A DNA stretch of 64,000 bases from Melanocharis versteri (Eukaryota; Chordata; Aves; Passeriformes; Melanocharitidae): positions 207,796 to 271,795 of the forward strand of contig VZTG01010637.1 in assembly GCA_013397845.1 (NCBI GenBank). The letters are read 5' to 3'. The position numbers and the translations under genes were made by a program. This document shows positions 56,466 to 64,000 of the stretch, piece by piece (positions within the stretch are counted from its first letter, which is position 1; the number at the start of each line of letters is the position of its first letter). Below the pieces are notes generated by a model. That model ran no database searches and was not told the DNA's origin. It saw only the letters and a list, made by a program, of their open reading frames with translations.

Positions 56466-58362
56466 CTGGCACCATCCAGTTTTGGGTTTAGCCTCTTTTT
56501 TATTTATATATTAGTCTTTCTGAGCCAGCACAGAGCACATCTTCTTTTTGCCAATTCCTCACTGATAGCAGCATGAGGTGTTGTTAGAGACAGCAGATAA
56601 GAGCCAGAACAATGAGCTGGCCTGAAGGAAAATGTAGCAATCCCTCACACCTTACTTTTCCTGCAACCAAATCAGGTTCAATGTCTGTAAATTACGGGGA
56701 AAAAAAGACAAAACCAGAATATTCATCCAACTGTAAATTTATACAGTTGTGAAAGAGAACATAACCATTTGCTATTTATGTGGGCTAGAATGGTATCACT
56801 TAGCTTTAACACACACCCCAGAATTCACTTCCTAAAAGAAAGTGTTGTGCAAAATGAGATTGAATTACACATTTTAAAGCTTTCACAGCTTTGAACTTTA
56901 ATATAAAATATGAACTACCAAGGTCAAAATTCTGCATGCAGCACAATGCTTCATCCCAAAGACATGAATAAAAGTTGTTCTGTTACTGGAGTTTATTTGA
57001 GGATATTAGGATGTAGAAGTATAGTAGTTGCTTATGCTTCTGTGTTCAAATGTAAAACTGAAATGACAGTTTTGGCCAATTCATACAGTTATTACACTAG
57101 AAAGTCACTTTCCATTAGTTCCCTGAGCTGCCACATAGAAAAAGAATCGCCATTTTTCTGCTGTGATCAGAGATATAAGGAGAAGTCTCCAAGCATCTGT
57201 TAAGGAACGCTTGCCTCTAAAATATATGCATGAAGTGCTCAGCTTTTTACTTCTGCCACCTGCCCTGTTAATTTAAACATGTTATTTTCCTAACAAAAAC
57301 TATTTTTACTGTGGTCACAAATACAGACTTTTCAAAGAGGCAATGTTAAATCTAGCTTATCTAAACATAGATGATTCTTAAGAGAAAACAAAAACATAAG
57401 GGATTTAATGTAAAAACCTTCTAATACCCTGGTGTATAATTACATTATTCATTAGCAAGTAACCTCAAGTGGGTGTAAGTTAATGTTTCCTTCCTGTCCC
57501 TTGAGCAAACACAACTCAGAATAGCTAATCAATTTGATCCCAAGATCCTAAAGCCTCAATTGAATCTGATGGAGGCTTACAGAACAGCCACCCCAGGCTA
57601 CCCTGGAGGATTAAGAGTGCTTACCCAACTCACAGGTTCACTCAACAGGGGGAGGATGGCAGATCCATGTGCTTCCTGCGCTTCCATCATTTCTCAGTAA
57701 TTTCAGAGGGAAGACATTGTCCTGCAAGACTTACTTATCATTTGCTGTTGCTTTTGTCTAACTCCACGTTTTGCGTGCTGGGCTGGTCCCTCATGAGATG
57801 CCCTGAAAATGGGCACATCTGCCCTGAGCCTCACCTCGCATGTCCCTTCAGGAGAAACTGTAACTACGCTTTGATTTCAGCTCAGTACAGTCTGGGCAAG
57901 GATCTGCATGCCGACAGAAAAGAAATAATCTATTAAAACAATGCTATTTTAATAACAAATTACTTAATAACACATTTAATTACTTAATAAGGCTACTGCC
58001 ATTGAAACACCTTTTCGCTTCATGCTGCCTAGCAGGGTTAATTTCCAACGACAACGCTGGAGAAAGCGAACCAAAAGCTTTACAAGTGGAAGTCCTGCTC
58101 TGAGGAGCTGACCCACGACGTCCGGACACGGCGGCCGTGCCTTCCGCCCAGCGGCCTCTCTCAGCTGCTGCTCTTCCTGCGCTCCTCCAGGCTTTTTCCT
58201 CGCTTCTTTTCCCTCTTTCTCCCTCCTTCTGCAAGGCTACCGTGACACCCACGAGCGGAGGAGCGCGGCGGGGGCCGGGGCTCCTCGCCCGCCCGGAGGG
58301 AGCGGCTGACATCGCGCTCACCCGCAGCACGCGCTGCAGCACAGGTCCCGCTTTCCCGCCAC

Positions 58363-58523
58363 GCGCTCTGATTGGCTGCCCGGCGGCGGTGGGTGGAGAT
58401 GAGCGCGCTCTGATTGGCTGCCTGGCGGCGGTGGGCGGAGATGAGCGCGCTCTGATTGGCCGCCCGGCCGGGGGGGCGGAGATGAGCGCGCTCTGATTGG
58501 CTGCCTGGCTGCAGGGGCGGAGC
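58363..58523. repeat. 42-bp tandem repeat, four copies, one CCAAT box each
   Basis: The unit begins gcgctctgattggctgcc and ends in a GC box followed by gagatgagc. ATTGG (reverse CCAAT) lies at 58371, 58413, 58455 and 58496, giving spacings of 42, 42 and 41 bp. The third copy has an enlarged G run and the fourth is degenerate at its end. Flanking bases (CCAATCAGAG on the minus strand) match the extended NF-Y site well. The regular spacing is close to four DNA turns. Confidence 0.93.
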
Positions 58524-58528
58524 TGCGC

Positions 58529-58580
58529 TGTGAGGGCGGGAGTGAGGTGTGAGGGCGGGAGCGAGGTGTGAGGGCGGGCA
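58529..58580 (+). repeat. 19-bp tandem repeat, three copies, GC boxes
   Basis: tgagggcggg occurs at 58531, 58550 and 58569, exactly 19 bp apart, separated by ag(t/c)gaggtg. Each copy is an Sp1/KLF-type GC box, and the six G-tracts also have G-quadruplex potential on the plus strand. Confidence 0.92.
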
Positions 58581-58909
58581 CGCTCAGGCAGCTGAGGCGG
58601 CGGTGGCTCAGGGGATTTGGTCAGAGATGCTCCTGTTGCCGGGAGCCAGGTGCTCTGGTGAAGGGTGAAACCTCCGCCAGTGTTCTCCTCTAGATGAAGC
58701 GTAATCCGTATGTTATTCACCTCAATGTTACGTTTGTTCGGAGATATTTAATATTGGCCTCAGAATAAAGTGTCAGTGCCCTCTTGAGGAATAGCCTCGC
58801 TTCACCTTACCTGTATCTTTCTAATGCTATGCAACAAACTTTTAACAACACAGTTCTTAAACCAGGGAAAAGGTGCCTTAACTGATAATAATGAATAAGC
58901 TCTACTACC

Positions 58910-58915
58910 TTTATT
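58910..58915 (-). terminator. Possible poly(A) signal (AATAAA) for a minus-strand transcript
   Basis: AATAAA on the minus strand (tcaataaagg), about 210 bp after the stop of the open frame at 59125. Such hexamers are common in AT-rich DNA, so it counts only if that exon is real. Confidence 0.15.
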
Positions 58916-59124
58916 GATGCCAAACTGCCTGACCTGAGTTCTTAATAATTATGATGGCTTTTTGAATTAAGGTGTGATCTATAATGTTTTGGAGCCATCC
59001 CATATTGTTTATTAAATTAGTTTGCCTGGCCTCTATATTAAAATCTTTCTGCATATTGAAAAGTAATCTAATTTTCCAAATACCAGAAAGATAATCATAT
59101 TCTGTACTAAATTTGACATGATTT

Positions 59125-59411
59125 TTAATGTTCTGCTTGTCTATGCCATAGCCATTTTTCTACTGCAGCAGTGGTAATAGACTCATCAGTGCTTAAAAGA
59201 ATTTCTGGAGATCTGTCTTCAGCAATGAGCTGTTTTTCTTGAACAGTACAGCTTAAACACTTATTATACAGTGCACGATTAACGAAAACAACATGTACTT
59301 CAGTGTATCTCTGTGTGGTAATGTTAAATACAGAAACACCATCACAGAACCCAAAAAAAGGATGCAGTTTTCCTCTTGTTCTCAATGACTGGCAGCAGTA
59401 ATGGGCTGGAA
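59125..59411 (-). CDS. Uncertain terminal exon or chance open frame, unrecognised protein
   Basis: On the minus strand a pyrimidine-rich tract ending cttattacttttccag is followed by an open frame of about 94 codons to a TAA at 59125-59127. The frame contains GKLHPFFGFCDGVSVFNITT and ends in VEKWLWHRQAEH. Possible poly(A) signals (AATAAA on the minus strand) follow, for example at 58910-58915. I do not recognise a family. There is no ATG near the start, so it would have to be a last exon, and no upstream exon with matching phase was established. Frames of this length also occur by chance elsewhere in this AT-rich window, so the call is weak. Confidence 0.2.
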
Positions 59412-61892
59412 AAGTAATAAGGAAAAGTAATAGGAAAAAGTAACTTGGCTAACTGAAAGTCAATGTAGAAACTATTTTTTTCAATAAGGTGCTCATTTGG
59501 GGTATTATTCTAAACTTCCTTTTGTGTCAGAACTATTTCTCCTCATGATGGTATCAAAATTCGAGATCGGTTTTCAAAAGACCTCATGACACCTCCTTGT
59601 GCATGCAAAGCTGTTCGGTTCTTAAACTTGTTCTTCCTACAACCCCTAAACCCTGTGCATTTAATTCACTCTATTTTCAACAATATGTTACGGCCAGATT
59701 TTTGAGGGGTTTTTTTGTCAGTGTAAAGAGAAGTGGATTGTACTAAAAATATTTGAAAGTATGTGGAAACTTGACTGCAAATATTTAGTGGGTTTCAAGA
59801 TGCAGGAGATGCAGGTGTTGGAGTTGACTGTTATGAATGACTGGAATGTTACTGACAGTAAATCTGTAGCTGTGAGAAATGCAAGCTTTGTGGAAACTAT
59901 TTTATTCTTAGTAGATAGACTTAAATTGACGAGCAGAGGTGAGGTGATGCCATAATCCTTAGCTTCTGACACTGTTTTCATATAAAAGTCGTAGTTTTTG
60001 CAAATGAATTCTAGATGATATATTTATCTCTTCAGTGCTTATGCCTATTGAGAGTTTCCTCACTTGTAAAATCTCTTCTTACTTGTATAATTTCACATCT
60101 CTGAGCTATTTGCTGCTGTTTTTTGAGGTAATGACCTTTTAATTATTCCTTTGTCTATTTGCTTCTGCGCTGATGTGGACCTGTCAGCTTGGGGCCCTAT
60201 ACATTGCCTGCAGTTCAGCACATCATCCACATTTTTATGGAAACTGTTGAAATTGTGTGATTCTGCTCACTTCACTTACGTGCTTGGCAGCAGCCCCTTC
60301 ATGGGCTTAGCTGTTGTTTTTCCTCTCTACTGAATGTTCCAGCTCTTGCAGTGTCAGTTCCTTCACCAGCCATCTGTCTTGCTGGCTCACTCACTATCTT
60401 AACAGCTCTCCTTCTCAGACTAGATGTAAGTCCTAGTGAGTATGCCATCAGCTGTTAATTTTTTATTCAGAAGGTTTTAAAACAATTGTTGCTGCACACG
60501 AATATCCTAGATTTCAATCCTCTGTATCCCACCCTTGGCTCTTAATGGTTGCTTTCTCCTGCATCCTCCTTTTTCCAGGTTCCCTTGCAAGTTGTTTGTC
60601 TACCACTTCATTTCTTTTCCTGAAAGTTTTAGAGTAATTTTCTTCAATTTGACAATTTGTCCCTGAATTCTATCTGGGACTGCATGTCTGAATGCAAGGA
60701 AGGCCTAATCCAGTTCTGTCTGTTGTGGCACAGTAACTCTACAATCACTGCAAGAAGCACCTAAGTACTTTCAGATATTACACGAGGCAGGTAATAGCTC
60801 CTGAGAAGAGTGAGATTGTTACCTTTTGTCAATAAGTTGGATAATAACTTCTTTGTGGTGGTATCAGTGTTACAGATAGGATAGATTGTCTTGTAGCTCA
60901 GGGGCTGGCATATTGCTAAACAATCTAGCAATCTTTTTGATGAAAAGTTCTATTTGCTTGTAAGCCAGTCAGGCCTGGATGCAAAATTGCTTTATGAAGC
61001 CCTGAGAGTATAGTATTCCTTATTATAGTAGCAGTTTGGTTTATTTTTGTACACTATACTTGCTTTATAATCTTCCAATTGCTAAGATTCAGCTAGATAG
61101 TGTTGAGAGCTTTATAAACAACTACTTGGGTTTAGTGCAATTTGCAGTTGTAGAAATGAATCACACAGATAATAAATTCAATAGAGACATACCAGCTTTT
61201 CTTTTTTTAATGTATATTGATAATCCTTTCTCAGACCTTCTGCTCCTTTCCTGGACAAACTCAAATATTGTTTATTGCCAGTGCCAATTAGTCAGCCAAG
61301 CATCTGCAGCTGGCAGCTGTCCTCATGAAGAAGCCCCAGAAGATGAAAACTCCCAGCTGATTTGCATGTTAGATGCCATTGTTTGTAATCTTCTAGATTT
61401 CTTCCATACTTAGTGTTTCTCAATGATAAAGAAAACTGAGTGTGCTCACAGTAGTAACTAATAATTAGTAAGATGGATTTTATTTCCCCACTGTACTTAT
61501 GACCTCCAGGATAAATTTAGACCTGTCATTTAATGCCTCTCATGAGGGACCATCCATCTGAGAAAGGTTTGTTTCCAAACTAAATATTGCCACTGAAACA
61601 GGTCTTCTGACAGTGTGAGATGCTCTTGTGCTGGTAGAAGTGTGTTCATAATACATTCATCCCTTCTGTGCACAGACATTAAAACTGTATTACTATATTG
61701 GTAACAGAATTTATGCCAGTGTAATAAATAATTCCAGTGGTACAGAAAAGTTTTACTAAAAGTTACACAGTGTTTTTCTGGCATTGCTCAGGCCTTTTTT
61801 TTTTGTGCACAGAAAGCGAAAACAGTCATACAAGACAGCAGCATAGAAGAGAGTGAGTGTGTAAATTAATTTCTTTTTTGTCTTTGTCTTAG

Positions 61893-61982
61893 CAAATCAA
61901 CTCCCTAACTCCAGAATATGACTTCCAGTAGGAAGGTGGCAGCAGAGGTTGTCTCCAAAATCCTATTAAGTGAGGTACTCAG
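61893..61982 (+). CDS. Candidate novel gene, start-codon exon (CDS from 61918)
   Basis: A long pyrimidine tract (ttcttttttgtctttgtcttag) ends at 61892, followed by 25 nt of 5'UTR and an ATG at 61918. The frame reads MTSSRKVAAEVVSKILLSEV and one more Leu, then two bases (AG) of a split codon before a good donor CTCAG|GTGTGTG at 61982/61983. The peptide is alternately basic and hydrophobic, as in a helix. The split codon is completed as Ser by the next candidate exon. I do not recognise the protein. Support comes from the strength of both splice sites and from phase agreement with two further exons. Alternatives are a non-coding RNA or chance. The gene runs right, away from SMPD3. Confidence 0.45.
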
Positions 61983-62094
61983 GTGTGTGACAAGTTTTAT
62001 GATAAAATATAACCAAGAGAGGCAAAGAAATTTGAAACTGTCCAGAAATCTTCAACAGTGACCTGGTAACTAATATACTTTTTCTCTCATTAAG

Positions 62095-62115
62095 TGAAGC
62101 TACAGATGACTTATG
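62095..62115 (+). CDS. Candidate novel gene, 21-nt microexon
   Basis: A strong acceptor (ctttttctctcattaag) is followed by 21 nt and a near-consensus donor TTATG|GTAAGA. Joined to the preceding exon it reads Ser, then EATDDL, then two bases (TG) of a Trp codon completed by the G that opens the next candidate exon. Being a multiple of three it could be skipped without changing frame. Extending it to the GTGAGC donor at 62164 would put a TAA in frame, so the short form is required if it is coding. It is unproven without transcript evidence. Confidence 0.4.
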
Positions 62116-63728
62116 GTAAGAAGAGCAACTATCCAAATCCAAGAAATCTGCAGAGGAAACTGGTGAGCTACAACTTATCTGCCTTTCTAGTTACCAGGAT
62201 ATACTCTGTAGTCTGAGTTCAAACCAAGCATTATCCCATGAACTTTAAGGAATGTTGTTGTTAGGTGAACTCACGGCCTATGTTAATTTACACTGCTTGA
62301 AATAACATGTAAACTGGCTTCAGAAGAATAAAACTATTCACTAAAATGTAATTGGAAGGGTATTTTAAGAGCAGACAAAAATCTACTTACATGCTAGGCT
62401 AGAAGGAGCTAGCTACTACTTAGCATGCTCTTAACTAAAAGGAATCTCAATTAATTCCCTCTGGGGAAAAAAAAAAAGTTAGGCCTCACAAGATTTGAAG
62501 TTTTTATGCTTTAAATAACCTCAGTTACCTAAGAGAATTCCTGCTAACACATCAGTCAGAATTTCCACCAATATAGTTAAGGAAGTGTGAAGTGAATAAA
62601 AACTTCATTTTTACATTAGGCTAATAAAATCTTTCCATCATGGCTTTAGTTTCATCATAGTTTTTACATTGTACTATAATTAAATAGATTTACATTTTAT
62701 CAAAACTATGTGAGCAAGTCACACTCCGCTGACAAGAAATGCACATTGCAACCTCCTAAAGTAACAGGAACATCCCTGTGGAGAGTTCACTATTCTTTTT
62801 CATACTTTTTAAAACAAGGCATGGCATGCTGTTCCATTTACCTATAATGTGTTCAATAAGAAGTTAAATTAAGTGACTTTTCATATTCTGTAAAAACAGC
62901 TGTGTTGTGGACAGATATAAAGACTCTATAGGTGAGTTCTGAATGGAGGAATCTGGTGCTGGCCCTTGCAGTGTTATCAGAAGTAGCTCTTCAGAGGCAG
63001 ATTATGAAATTAGAGCTGTAATCTCTGCCTGACATAGAGTTAATATGCAGCCATTCCAGGACTGAAGCTGTTTACCAGTTCTTCCATCTGTCAGGATTTT
63101 CCTAGCTTCTATGGGAAAGAAATACATTCATTTGAAACTGAGATTGCATGGAGGAAAACTTTCTTTGTGGCTGTGTTATGGAACCCTTTTGAAGAATTTT
63201 GGGTAGCTGCTGGCAGACCACCAGGTGAAGGAGTGAATGGGCATAATGGACGTATTTATTTACAATAACTAAACAAACTAAAAATCCTTTTTCTCCTCTT
63301 TGGTGTGACATTTTAAAGTTTTTTGAGCAAGAAAAAATAGTGTGAGAAGTAACAGTCAAAAGCATTAAGACATGAGGAGAATGAGAGGCCTGAACAAAAC
63401 GTACATGGGGCTATTTGTTTCTTTCTTTCTTTTAGGACTGGGCTTAGCTGAGTAAAGTTTAGTGTGTAAAATCTGCAAGGTTAATGTATAAGCTAGACTT
63501 GAAGTACCTTGCCATTGGGAAATAAGGAAAGCAAGCATCGTATCAGCTAGCAGACATGAACAACACATATTTGCTGTAAGCTGCTTGTGAAGACTGTCTT
63601 GGAAAGTCCAAAGAGACTTTGGAACACAAAAGAAAGAACACTTATTTTGTGCTGACCTAGTGGTCTGGGAAGGTAGAATTCTGTACCTATACATTGATTT
63701 TTCTGTGTTCCATAGCCTTTTCTTGCAG
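62116..63728 (+). other. Candidate intron between microexon and third exon
   Basis: AT-rich sequence with no exon I can support and no recognisable repeat. Minus-strand open frames at 63102-63365 and 63365-63751 show no family features. Confidence 0.4.
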
Positions 63729-63817
63729 GACCAAAGCACAGACTGATGCAATTAGATATGAGCAGCAGCCTGTGTGCTATGCATCAGAGAAACTTTCAGC
63801 AAATGTGTCTATGTTCA
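63729..63817 (+). CDS. Candidate novel gene, third coding exon
   Basis: The acceptor cctttttcttgcag ends at 63728. The frame set by the two earlier exons continues as Trp-TKAQTDAIRYEQQPVCYASE and then KLSANVSMF, to a donor TTCA|GTAAAG at 63817/63818, leaving one base of the next codon. The frame stays open to a TGA at 63925-63927, so a terminal exon ending there (adding SKDLAVPVPFHLM and more) is the alternative. The residues are polar and protein-like with no stop across both joins. In total about 58 residues of the product lie in the window; later exons would be past the right edge. Family unknown. Confidence 0.45.
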
Positions 63818-64000
63818 GTAAAGATTTAGCTGTGCCTGTACCTTTTCACCTTATGTCCCTTGGCTACATTATGTTTTGCTTTGGAAGACATAAAGAAGAG
63901 AATATTGGGCTAAAGCTGAGGTTCTGAGAAATTATCAGGAAACTGGTTTTTAAAAAGTTGAAAATATCTGCTTCTGTCACTCATGTTATTTGAAAGTTAA
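63818..64000 (+). other. Right edge: continuation of candidate gene
   Basis: Either an intron beginning GTAAAG or the rest of a terminal exon open to 63927. It is AT-rich beyond that. No poly(A) signal is seen before the edge. Confidence 0.35.

Larger units (their letters stand above)
38325..58055 (-). other. Probable SMPD3 5' intron, right part
   Basis: AT-rich non-coding DNA reaching the CpG island. It contains TAT/TAC triplet repeats at 40786-40810 and 56442-56465 and a GC-richer patch at 52190-52460. I found no coding exon with matching splice sites on either strand. Assigning it to SMPD3 assumes the CpG island is the SMPD3 promoter, which the sequence suggests but does not prove. Confidence 0.55.
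58060..58650. promoter_or_regulatory. CpG island promoter, probably SMPD3 and perhaps bidirectional
   Basis: The only strongly GC-rich, CpG-dense block in the window, sharply bounded by AT-rich DNA. Its core holds four CCAAT boxes and multiple GC boxes (GGGCGG) but no TATA box, the usual layout of a vertebrate CpG-island promoter. The CCAAT boxes read in the forward sense on the minus strand (GCAGCCAATCAGAGC), which suits transcription leftwards into SMPD3, whose coding exon has an upstream acceptor and so needs a distant first exon. On the plus strand, CAG|GTGCTC at 58649 could be a first-exon donor for the candidate gene at 61.9 kb. Transcription start sites cannot be fixed from sequence. 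Confidence 0.75.
58651..61892 (+). other. Region between CpG island and candidate gene exon (possible intron 1)
   Basis: AT-rich sequence. If the CpG island starts the plus-strand gene, this is its first intron. It contains a protein-like minus-strand open frame at 59125-59411 and other short open frames (59761-59955 plus with 59718-59981 minus, 61036-61413 plus, 61530-61784 minus) that I cannot support as exons. On the minus strand a clean donor sequence (ATACAG|GTAAGG) lies at 58811/58810. Confidence 0.4.

Noticed and set aside
58137..58496. 119-codon plus-strand open frame in the island
   Set aside because: Same compositional cause; it simply translates the promoter repeats.
57980..58720. 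246-codon minus-strand open frame over the CpG island
   Set aside because: It is open because the DNA is GC-rich and repetitive; the protein is low-complexity Pro/Arg/Ser/Ala with the 42-bp repeat translated into a 14-residue repeat. No homology is apparent.
59761..59955. Plus-strand open frame overlapping a minus-strand one (59718-59981)
   Set aside because: Both strands are open together and neither has a good pair of splice sites.
61530..61784. Minus-strand open frame with SEDLFQWQYLVWKQ
   Set aside because: Looks protein-like but has no good donor, and phase with other minus-strand candidates could not be matched.
61978..62147. Minus-strand frame after the acceptor cctctgcag with FLDLDSCSSYHKSS
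   Set aside because: A fair acceptor but no acceptable donor before the stop; it overlaps the better supported plus-strand exons.
1..64000. tRNA, rRNA, CRISPR arrays, bacterial-type operons
   Set aside because: None seen; the sequence is vertebrate intronic and intergenic DNA.

Overview
The window is vertebrate nuclear DNA, most likely from a bird. It is AT-rich, with one GC-rich CpG island, spliced genes, very long introns and few recognisable transposons. The only gene I can name securely is SMPD3 (neutral sphingomyelinase 2) on the minus strand. Its first coding exon lies at 891-2222 and ends in a strong splice donor. It encodes the membrane anchor, the linker and the start of the catalytic domain (444 residues). 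The remaining coding exons lie beyond the left edge. The 'bird' call rests on this protein, which is clearly vertebrate nSMase2 but differs from the mammalian form in the linker, and on the compact, repeat-poor sequence; I could not fix a species.

From about 2,304 to 58,050 I see no second coding gene. This stretch is most simply the long 5' intron of SMPD3. It holds several GC-richer patches (6.5, 9.5-10.3, 16.6-16.9 and 52.2-52.5 kb), one possible solo LTR with TATA box and poly(A) signal (about 10.0-10.3 kb), a possible old CR1 tail (about 21.0 kb), homopolymer and triplet repeats, and a few small inverted repeats.

At 58.06-58.65 kb is a CpG island with an ordered core. Four copies of a 42-bp unit each carry an NF-Y-type CCAAT box, followed by three copies of a 19-bp unit carrying GC boxes. 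It is probably the SMPD3 promoter and may fire in both directions.

To the right, on the plus strand, three candidate exons (61,893-61,982; 62,095-62,115; 63,729-63,817) have good splice signals and join in one reading frame from an ATG. The phase matches across both junctions and one exon is only 21 nt long. I do not recognise the protein. It is the best candidate here for an undescribed or poorly described gene, running away from SMPD3 and off the right edge. A minus-strand open frame at 59,125-59,411 is also protein-like but much less certain.
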